A stretch of 64,000 nt of DNA, from positions 55,708-119,707 of the forward strand of contig NZ_CDBH01000049.1 of the NCBI RefSeq assembly GCF_000820305.1. Reading direction: 5' to 3'. Under the pieces are notes generated by a model. It saw only the letters and a list, made by a program, of their open reading frames with translations, had not been told where the DNA came from and ran no database searches. A program made the position numbers and the translations under genes. Shown here in pieces: positions 57,806-64,000 of the stretch. The first letter of the stretch is position 1, and the number at the start of each line of letters is the position of its first letter. Origin of the DNA: Aeromonas dhakensis (GTDB lineage: Bacteria > Pseudomonadota > Gammaproteobacteria > Enterobacterales > Aeromonadaceae).

Positions 57806-59737
57806 GTGAAAGCAAAGACCAAGGCGTGGCCTTTACTCATCGTTCTTTATCTATCCATCCTGCTGTTCACCGGGAGCACTCTGTATTGCCTCGCACAAAT
57901 ACAGAATGCGACCCGGGTGATGGAGAAGTATACCTATGACGTCTCCTGGGCCCTGATGCAGTTGCAACTGGAGTTGGGGCGCTTCCTCAACTCCGTCGAG
58001 ATTTACCATTATGGCGGTATCGATCACGATACCCTGATGTTGCGCTACGACATCCTCTGGAGCCGCACCCCCATCCTGCTCAGCGGCCAGCTGCGTCAGA
58101 GCATGAAGGACAAGCAGAAGACCCTGCGGCTTGTGCAGTTGATCGAAAGCAATATCCGCGAGATGGAGCCCAACATCACCAACCTGAAGTCGGGAACGCC
58201 GGATTATCAGCAGATCATGATGCGGCTGTCGCCTCTGCAGGAACCGCTCTCCTATTCCCTCGCCTCCGTGATGCAGAAGAACATCAACGTCTATTCTGGC
58301 AATGACAAGCGCTTCGGCCAGTTGCGCAATGCCCTGCTGTTCATGGTATCCGGGCTGGTGTTGTCGGTGATGCTGCTGAGCGGCCTACTGATCCGCGAGG
58401 CGCGCCGCCATTTCAGAGTGGCGAGGATAGACCCCCTGACCGGGCTCTCCAATCGCCTGGCCCTGCTTGAGAAGATGGAATCCTACGCCAGCAAGGAGAC
58501 GCCGTTTGGTCTGGTGCTGGTTGACATCAATGACTTTCGCGACATCAACAGCAAGTTCGGTTACAACACCGGCGACTTCCTGTTGCAGGAGCTGGCGAAA
58601 CGGATGCGCGGCCTGTGTGAAAACGGTGAGTGGGTGGCCAGGCTTGGCGGTGACCAGTTCGCCATGATCCAGCGCGAGAGCAGTGATCTGCGTCAGGTGA
58701 GGGAGCTGGTAGCCCGTTTGCTGCACGCGCTCAAGCAGGACATCATCATCGACAACTATCCGTTCCGGCTGGAGGTGGGCATCGGTATCGCTTTCTTCCC
58801 GATGGACAGCAAACAGGCCCAGGAACTGCTCAGCCGGGCCGAGCAGGCTCTGTTCCACAGTCGCAAGACCCATGTGCCATACGTCATCTATGACAGCTCG
58901 CTGCTCAATGAGACGGCGCGTCGCAAGCATCTGGCCAGCGACATGATCATGGCGCTGGAGCACAATGCGCTCGAGCTCTACTATCAGCCCATCGTCAACC
59001 TGGAAAGCGGCCGCTGCGAGGCGGTCGAGGCCCTGCTGCGCTGGCGTCACCCTGAGCTTGGTTTCATCCCGCCCAACGAGGTGATCCAGGTCGCCGAAGA
59101 GTTTCAGCTGGCCGAAAAGCTGGGTAGCTGGGTGCTGAACACCGCCTGTGAGCAGCTCTATCAATGGCAGCAGCTGGGCCTGGTGGATCTGCAGATGTGT
59201 GTGAACATCTCTCCCGGCATGTATCAGCGCAACCTGTTGAAACTGGTGGCCAAGGCACTGATGGACCACCATATCCCGGCTGCCAGCCTGGTGCTGGAGG
59301 TGACGGAAGACACCACCATGCGCGAGGTGAAAAACTCCCTGCAGCTGATGCAGGACCTCAACCAGCAAGGGGTACAGCTGGCGCTGGATGACTTCGGGAC
59401 GGGCTACTCGTCTCTCAGTTATCTGCAGAAACTGCCGGTCAGCAAGGTGAAGATCGATCGCTCCTTCATTCAGGGGATCGATACCTCCATCGAAGCGTCC
59501 GAGCTGGTCGCCAACATCTGCCGGATGGGCTCCATGCTGGGCAAGAGTCTGGTGTGCGAAGGGATTGAAACCCAGGCCCAGCTCGACGTGCTGCGCACCT
59601 TGACCGACATCCATCTCTATGGTCAGGGTTATCTGTTCAGCCGTCCGGAGCAGGCGGAGAAGGTCTATCAGACCCTGCTGGAGATGGAAGAGGAGTGGCT
59701 GGAGCGGCGTCAGCCCGACAAGGCGTATTTAATTTAG
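57806..59737 (+). CDS. Membrane GGDEF/EAL protein, probable c-di-GMP phosphodiesterase
   Basis: This 643-residue protein has two membrane segments (residues 8-30 and about 175-195) that flank a periplasmic helical region, then GGDEF and EAL domains. The GGDEF site reads GGDQF at residues 281-285, a Glu to Gln change that usually removes cyclase activity. The EAL domain looks intact: EALLRW at 408-413, LEVTED, LALDDFGTGYSSL and KIDRSFI. It should therefore degrade c-di-GMP. The start is a GTG with GGGAG upstream. The upstream periplasmic gene may encode its sensor partner. Confidence 0.88.
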   Translation: MKAKTKAWPLLIVLYLSILLFTGSTLYCLAQIQNATRVMEKYTYDVSWALMQLQLELGRFLNSVEIYHYGGIDHDTLMLRYDILWSRTPILLSGQLRQSMKDKQKTLRLVQLIESNIREMEPNITNLKSGTPDYQQIMMRLSPLQEPLSYSLASVMQKNINVYSGNDKRFGQLRNALLFMVSGLVLSVMLLSGLLIREARRHFRVARIDPLTGLSNRLALLEKMESYASKETPFGLVLVDINDFRDINSKFGYNTGDFLLQELAKRMRGLCENGEWVARLGGDQFAMIQRESSDLRQVRELVARLLHALKQDIIIDNYPFRLEVGIGIAFFPMDSKQAQELLSRAEQALFHSRKTHVPYVIYDSSLLNETARRKHLASDMIMALEHNALELYYQPIVNLESGRCEAVEALLRWRHPELGFIPPNEVIQVAEEFQLAEKLGSWVLNTACEQLYQWQQLGLVDLQMCVNISPGMYQRNLLKLVAKALMDHHIPAASLVLEVTEDTTMREVKNSLQLMQDLNQQGVQLALDDFGTGYSSLSYLQKLPVSKVKIDRSFIQGIDTSIEASELVANICRMGSMLGKSLVCEGIETQAQLDVLRTLTDIHLYGQGYLFSRPEQAEKVYQTLLEMEEEWLERRQPDKAYLI

Positions 59738-59746
59738 CCAAAGTGC

Positions 59747-59773
59747 TCATGTCTGGCCTAAGATGGCCGATAG
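59747..59773 (+). promoter_or_regulatory. Candidate flagellar sigma-28 promoter
   Basis: GCCGATAG at 59766-59773 matches seven of eight bases of the FliA -10 element GCCGATAA. At the correct distance (11 bases) TCATGTCT is a five-of-eight match to TAAAGTTT. It lies 22 bases before the YjfB-like motility gene. Confidence 0.4.
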
Positions 59774-59794
59774 TCTTAGGGCAGGAGGTACACC

Positions 59795-59983
59795 ATGGAT
59801 ATATCTAGTTCTGCATCTGCGTCATTTGGTTCTGCATTGATGACGGCCAGCCTGGCCAAGAAACAGCAGACCCAAGAAGGTGAATCTGCATTGAAACTGC
59901 TGCAAACAGCAGCTCAATCAGCACCGGTTGCACCGACATCGGCCAACGCTTCTCTGGGAAGTAAAATCGATATTCGCGTCTGA
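59795..59983 (+). CDS. YjfB-like putative motility protein
   Basis: This 62-residue protein resembles the YjfB family of small putative motility proteins: MDISSSASASFGSALMTASL at the start, a helix with LKKQQ-like composition, and the ending ASLGSKIDIRV where the family has LGxxIDV. The function is not known. AGGAGG lies six bases before the ATG, a strong ribosome binding site. A sigma-28-like promoter upstream and a strong terminator downstream make it a likely single-gene unit. Confidence 0.78.
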   Translation: MDISSSASASFGSALMTASLAKKQQTQEGESALKLLQTAAQSAPVAPTSANASLGSKIDIRV

Positions 59984-59991
59984 CCCTAACG

Positions 59992-60025
59992 AAAAAGCCC
60001 CCATCTCGTCGATGGGGGCTTTTTT
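59992..60025. terminator. Terminator after the YjfB-like gene
   Basis: Arms AAAAAGCCCCCATC and GATGGGGGCTTTTT enclose a five-base loop. A- and T-runs suit both this gene and the convergent rluA. Confidence 0.92.
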
Positions 60026-60056
60026 ATGTCTGCGATATCGCGATGTCTCTCTTGGC

Positions 60057-60725
60057 TCAGACCGGAAAAGGGGCTGGTGCCTCGAAGGTCATCCGTTCGC
60101 CGCTGCGGGGGTGGCTGATGGTCAGGCTGGCCGCATGCAGGTAAAGATGAGGCGCCGCTGTCAGGGCATCCGGGTAGGCGTAGAGGTTGTCGCCGAGGAT
60201 GGGGTGTCCCAGCTCCAGCATATGAACCCGTAGCTGATGGGAGCGACCGGTAATGGGGGTCAGCTTGATCAAGCTGTTGCCATTTTCTACCTTCAGCTTC
60301 TGCCACAAGGTCAGGGCGTGACGCCCCTCCTCAAAGTCCACCTTCTGCTTCGGGCGGTTGGGCCAGTCGACGCAGAGCGGCAGATCCACTTCACCCGCAT
60401 CCAGTTCCGGCTCGCCCCACACCCAGGCCAGATAGTGTTTCTCGGTTTCCCGCTCGCGAAATTGCCGGCTCAGCTCCCGGTGAGAGTTGGGATTGAGGGG
60501 GATCACCAGCACACCTGTGGTCGCCATGTCGAGACGATGGGCTGCCGCCGCCTTGGGGTGCTGTTGTTTCACCCGATGGAGCACGCTGTCTTCATTCTCG
60601 GGGCCGCGCCCGGGGACGCTCAGCAGGCCAGTGGGCTTGTTGACCACCATGATGTCCTTGTCCTTGAACAGGATATCGAGCCAGGGTTCCAGGGGCGGTG
60701 AGTATACAAACATAGCGTCTCGCAT
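60057..60725 (-). CDS. rluA: Dual rRNA/tRNA pseudouridine synthase RluA
   Basis: This 222-residue enzyme makes pseudouridine 746 in 23S rRNA and 32 in several tRNAs. The catalytic aspartate lies in AAHRLDMATTGVLVIPL. Other family blocks are IMVVNKPTGLLSVPGRG, ETEKHYLAWVWG and PITGRSHQLRVHMLELGHPILGD (split over residues 157-179). It follows rapA on the minus strand by 118 bases, the rapA-rluA order of gammaproteobacteria. That gap holds a partial copy of the rapA 3' end. Confidence 0.95.
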   Translation of the reverse strand: MRDAMFVYSPPLEPWLDILFKDKDIMVVNKPTGLLSVPGRGPENEDSVLHRVKQQHPKAAAAHRLDMATTGVLVIPLNPNSHRELSRQFRERETEKHYLAWVWGEPELDAGEVDLPLCVDWPNRPKQKVDFEEGRHALTLWQKLKVENGNSLIKLTPITGRSHQLRVHMLELGHPILGDNLYAYPDALTAAPHLYLHAASLTISHPRSGERMTFEAPAPFPV

Positions 60726-60738
60726 CTTTGGTCAAAGC

Positions 60739-60752
60739 GGGGGCAAGCCCCC
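60739..60752 (-). terminator. Short GC hairpin between rapA and rluA
   Basis: GGGGGC-AA-GCCCCC (plus view). On the minus strand it is followed by GCTTTG. The loop is too small for an ideal hairpin and the T-run is poor, so at best it is a weak terminator. Confidence 0.4.
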
Positions 60753-60812
60753 ATCAGTTTTGGATTACCACGATAAAAGTGCATGGCATCCAACTCGCGT
60801 TGGGTCTGGTCG
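60753..60812 (-). repeat. Imperfect copy of the rapA 3' end
   Basis: These 60 bases align with 60843-60901, the last codons and stop of rapA, with about 50 identities and one inserted base. Shared blocks include ACCACGATAAA, ATGGCATCCA and GTTGGGTCTGGTCG. Without the inserted base the copy would encode DQTQRELDAMH-FIVVIQN and a stop, against [18 protein letters not shown] and a stop in rapA. Confidence 0.85.
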
Positions 60813-60843
60813 TTATAAACCAGACGATGCTTTCACCGTTTTA

Positions 60844-63711
60844 TCAGTTATGGGTAACCACGATAAAGCGGATGGCATCCAGCTTGAGTTGGGTCTGGTC
60901 GATCAGGTGGTGCAATTCTGCCTGCAGATTGCGCAGATAATCCAGTTCGCTGTCGCGCACGTTCGGGTTGACTGCCTTGAGCGCCTCCAGACGATCGAGA
61001 TCCTGCTGCAGAGTTTGCGCCATCTGAGTACGGGCCTGGTCGACAATATTCGCCTTCAGTCCTTCGGCAATCGCCTGGCCCTGGCCAATCAGACCGTGGA
61101 TCACTGGCTGGGAAGCGGTGACCAGCTTGCTGCCCAGGTGGCGGTTGACCGGCGTCAGCTGGCGGTTGAAGGCATCGAAGGCCACCTTCTCACCCAGGTT
61201 GTTGCCGTTCTTGTCCATCAGCAGCCGGATCGGCGTCGGTGGCATGAAGCGGTAGAGCTGGGGATGGGCCGCAGACTCGGCGACGAAAATCAGCTCCAAC
61301 AGGATGGAGCCGACCGGCAGCGCCTTGTTTTTGAGCAGAGCTACCGAGGTGGCACCGATCTCGGAGCCGAGGATCAGGTCGATACCGCCGCGCATCATGG
61401 GGTGATCCCAGGAGAGGAACGACATGTCGTCCCGCGACAGGGCAGTGGTACGATCGAAGGTGATGGTCATGCCGTCTTGCGGCAGTCCCGGGAAGCTCGG
61501 CACCAGCATGTGGTCGCCCGGCATCAGCACCAGTGCGTTCTCACCGCGATCATCCTGATTGACGCCGATCTCGTCGAACATCTTAAGGGCGAAGGAGATC
61601 ATGCCGGTGTCGTCATCTTCGGCGGCCAGCTTCTCGACCAGCTGCTGGGCGGCTTCGCCACCGCTGGAGTGGATCTCCAGCAGACGATCGCGACCCTGTT
61701 CCAGTTTGGCATTTAGCGGCTCGTGCAACTCGCGGGTGCGGGTCAGCAGTGCTTCTAGGGTCGCCTGCTCACCGGTGTTGGCGGCCAGCAGCTCGAACAG
61801 TTCGTCACGCACCGCTTCAAACACCGGGCGTGCGGTCGGGCAGGTCTGCTCGAACGCATCGAGGCCATCGTGATACCAGAGCTGCAGGGCGCGCTGGGAG
61901 GTGCCCTCCAGATAGGGAACGTGGATCTCGACAGTGTTCTGCTGGCCGATGCGATCGAGACGGCCGATCCGTTGCTCCAGCAGATCCGGGTTGAGGGGCA
62001 GGTCGAACAGCACCAGATGGCTGGCAAACTGGAAGTTGCGACCTTCGGAGCCGATCTCGGAGCAGAGCAGCACCTGGGCGCCCCCCTCAGCTTGAGCAAA
62101 ATAGGCGGAGGCCTTATCCCGCTCCAGGATGGACATCCCCTCGTGGAAGACGGCGGCGCGGATCCCCTCGCGGGTACGCACGGCCTCTTCCAGCGCGATG
62201 GCGGTGGCCGCTTCGGAGCAGATCACCAATATCTTCTGCTGGCGGGCAGAGATCAGCAGTTCCAGCAGCCAGTCGACGCGCGGGTCAAACTGGGTCCAGC
62301 TGGCGTTGTCGCCTTCAAACTGCTGGAAGATCTTCTCGGGGTAGAGGTAGCGAAGGGCACGGGTCTGCAGATCGCCGCCGTTGCCACCCATCATGCCCAT
62401 CACCTTGATGGCGGTCTTGTACTGCTCCGGCAACGGCATGGGGTAGACGTTGAGATGACGCTCGGGGAAGCCCTGAATGTTGGCGCGACTGTTGCGAAAC
62501 AGCACGCGACCGGTGCCGTGCTGATCCAGCAGCTTGGCGACTGCCTGCTGACGGGCGGCCGCATCAGTGAGATCCAGACCATCAAGTTGGCCTGCCAGGG
62601 TCTGTTTGGCCGCTTCGCTCAGGGCCTCGCCATCCAGCAACTCCTGGGCGGCACTGGCGACTTGACCATAAGCCTGCTCCTCGGCGAGAAAGGCCTCGTA
62701 GTCGTAGAAACGCTCGGGGTCGAGCAGGCGCAGACGTGCAAAGTGGCTCTGATGGCCCAGCTGATCCGGGGTCGCGGTCAGCAGCAGCACGCCTGGCACC
62801 TGTTCGGCCAGCGCTTCCACCATTTCATAGGCACGGCTCGGCGCCTCCTCGCTCCACTCCAGGTGATGTGCCTCGTCGACGACCAGCAGATCCCATTCGG
62901 CTTCCAGCAACTGCTCGAAGCGGCGGCGTTTCTTGCGCAGGAAATCGAGGCTGCAGATCACCAGCTGTTCGGTTTCGAAGGGGTTTTCCGCATCGGCAAA
63001 GGCCTCGATGCAGCGCTCCTCGTCAAACAGGGAGAAGTGCAGGTTGAAGCGGCGCAGCATTTCGACCAGCCACTGGTGCTGGAGTGTTTCGGGCAGCAGG
63101 ATCAACACGCGATGGGCGCGGCCGGAGAGCAGTTGCTGATGAATGATCATGCCCGCTTCAATGGTCTTGCCGAGGCCCACCTCGTCAGCCAGCAGTACGC
63201 GCGGGGCATAACGCTGGCCTACTTCATGGGCGATATAGAGTTGGTGCGGGATCAGGCTGACCCGGCCACCGGCCAGACCGCGGGTCGGATTGCGACGACG
63301 TTTGTGCTGGTTGACCAGCGCTTCGTAGCGCAGGGTAAAACGGGACATCCGGTCGATCTGGCCGGCGAACAGGCGATCCTGTGGCTTGTTGAACTTGATG
63401 AAGTTGTTGAGAAACACTTCCTTGAGGGCAACCGGCTCATCATTGTCGGTGCGAACACCTACATATATAAGCAGGCCATCTTTCTCCTGCACTTCATCGA
63501 CCATCATGGTCCAGTCTTCGTGACTGGCTATCTGATCGCCCACATTGAAGCTGACCCGGGTGACCGGCGCCTCTTCTTTGGCATACATGCGGTTTTCACC
63601 GGTAGCCGGAAACAACAGGGTAACCATGCGTCCTTCAACAGCAACGACAGTCCCCAAACCCAGATCCGTCTCTGTATCACTAATCCAACGCTGGCCAAGT
63701 GCAAAAGGCAT
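60844..63711 (-). CDS. rapA: RNA polymerase-associated ATP-dependent helicase RapA
   Basis: This 955-residue Swi2/Snf2 ATPase binds RNA polymerase and helps recycle it. It begins [19 protein letters not shown] with N-terminal Tudor-like domains. The ATPase motifs are [17 protein letters not shown] (motif I), DEAHH (motif II), LLTATP (motif III), [13 protein letters not shown] and [11 protein letters not shown] (motifs V-VI). The end [11 protein letters not shown] parallels E. coli (DALRLIVVTHQ). The ATG at 63711 fits the family. Part of its 3' end is repeated downstream. Confidence 0.97.
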   Translation of the reverse strand: MPFALGQRWISDTETDLGLGTVVAVEGRMVTLLFPATGENRMYAKEEAPVTRVSFNVGDQIASHEDWTMMVDEVQEKDGLLIYVGVRTDNDEPVALKEVFLNNFIKFNKPQDRLFAGQIDRMSRFTLRYEALVNQHKRRRNPTRGLAGGRVSLIPHQLYIAHEVGQRYAPRVLLADEVGLGKTIEAGMIIHQQLLSGRAHRVLILLPETLQHQWLVEMLRRFNLHFSLFDEERCIEAFADAENPFETEQLVICSLDFLRKKRRRFEQLLEAEWDLLVVDEAHHLEWSEEAPSRAYEMVEALAEQVPGVLLLTATPDQLGHQSHFARLRLLDPERFYDYEAFLAEEQAYGQVASAAQELLDGEALSEAAKQTLAGQLDGLDLTDAAARQQAVAKLLDQHGTGRVLFRNSRANIQGFPERHLNVYPMPLPEQYKTAIKVMGMMGGNGGDLQTRALRYLYPEKIFQQFEGDNASWTQFDPRVDWLLELLISARQQKILVICSEAATAIALEEAVRTREGIRAAVFHEGMSILERDKASAYFAQAEGGAQVLLCSEIGSEGRNFQFASHLVLFDLPLNPDLLEQRIGRLDRIGQQNTVEIHVPYLEGTSQRALQLWYHDGLDAFEQTCPTARPVFEAVRDELFELLAANTGEQATLEALLTRTRELHEPLNAKLEQGRDRLLEIHSSGGEAAQQLVEKLAAEDDDTGMISFALKMFDEIGVNQDDRGENALVLMPGDHMLVPSFPGLPQDGMTITFDRTTALSRDDMSFLSWDHPMMRGGIDLILGSEIGATSVALLKNKALPVGSILLELIFVAESAAHPQLYRFMPPTPIRLLMDKNGNNLGEKVAFDAFNRQLTPVNRHLGSKLVTASQPVIHGLIGQGQAIAEGLKANIVDQARTQMAQTLQQDLDRLEALKAVNPNVRDSELDYLRNLQAELHHLIDQTQLKLDAIRFIVVTHN

Positions 63712-63926
63712 TAAACTCTCCAAAGCCCAAGAGTGTGTGAATCGCAAAGGGGCGCTATGTTACCCGAAGGCGTGAGCGCGATCACCATGGATATGGCGAT
63801 GGTGGCAGCCATTTCATCCTGCTGTTGATCCAGCTCTTGTCCTGCATGATTGAAGATAGATGGCGTTGACTACGGGCGAGGAAATTGCTGGATTAAGCGA
63901 CTTCTTGATTGATTGTTGAGCGATCG
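63712..63926. other. Upstream region of rapA
   Basis: This stretch separates rapA from the rRNA promoter at the window edge and should contain the rapA promoter. I see no coding frame or clear signal by eye. Confidence 0.4.
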
Positions 63927-63992
63927 AACGATTTCTTCGAATTTAATGCGAATTGTCGCTTGCAAGCGTGATCCAGATCCCTATAATGCGCC
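63927..63992 (+). promoter_or_regulatory. rRNA operon P1 promoter
   Basis: A -35 TTGCAA (63960-63965), a 16-base spacer, a perfect -10 TATAAT (63982-63987) and the discriminator GCGCC form the classic stringently controlled rrn P1 layout (E. coli: TATAATGCGCC). An AT-rich tract at about 63927-63955 could act as UP element. Transcription would run off the right edge, so a 16S rRNA gene should follow within a few hundred bases. Confidence 0.8.
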
Positions 63993-64000
63993 CCATCGAC

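Overview
The window looks like core chromosome of an Aeromonas species. GC content is high (about 60%). The gene orders are gammaproteobacterial: ftsB-ispD-ispF-truD-surE-pcm-yqaA-nlpD-rpoS, rpsU-yqeY-dnaG-rpoD, aspA-dcuA beside fxsA and groESL, and relA-mazG-pyrG-eno. A secreted M4 elastase of the AhyB type and a full GalNAc phosphotransferase locus fit Aeromonas. The genus call is an inference from protein content; no 16S gene is in view. I see no insertion sequence, prophage or CRISPR array.

Layout. Positions 1-6415 hold an N-acetylgalactosamine locus: agaA (cut by the window edge), agaF, agaE, agaW, agaV, agaS and kbaZ on the minus strand, with the DeoR-type repressor gene agaR divergent. 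Positions 6484-10726 (minus) hold a lipoprotein amidase, a DUF1456 gene and the hybrid sensor kinase barA, which is preceded by a small ORF that repeats barA's own first 26 codons. Positions 10803-18653 (plus) carry rlmD, relA, mazG, pyrG and eno. Positions 18832-25427 are the ftsB to rpoS run of overlapping genes. tsaD (minus) is then divergent from the macromolecular synthesis operon rpsU-yqeY-dnaG-rpoD, followed by a tRNA-Ile2 with a CAT anticodon.

Positions 31672-39669 hold a cytochrome b562/b561 pair, purHD, zntR with a RibD-like reductase, arfA (with a hairpin over its last codons), hemW and rdgB. Positions 39892-49597 are more accessory: a Bcr/CflA transporter, a YdgJ-like oxidoreductase, a repeat-rich small lipoprotein, RimJ- and RimL-like acetyltransferases, the elastase, a LysR regulator, mdtH and a general porin. 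Positions 49798-57189 hold dcuA, aspA, fxsA, a MATE transporter and groESL behind a clear heat-shock promoter. Positions 57285-59983 hold a small periplasmic protein, a membrane GGDEF/EAL protein and a YjfB-like motility protein. rluA and rapA (minus) end the window, and at the right edge a typical rRNA P1 promoter points out of it.

The least ordinary observations are two imperfect tandem copies of gene ends. One is the first 77 bp of barA, kept as an open leader ORF with an ATGA overlap. The other is the last 59 bp of rapA, repeated just downstream and differing by one frameshift. Other items worth checking are the arfA hairpin, the multiple AgaR-type boxes, the AT-rich island inside nlpD, the possible flagellar-type promoter before the YjfB-like gene, and a structured intergenic stretch after arfA.
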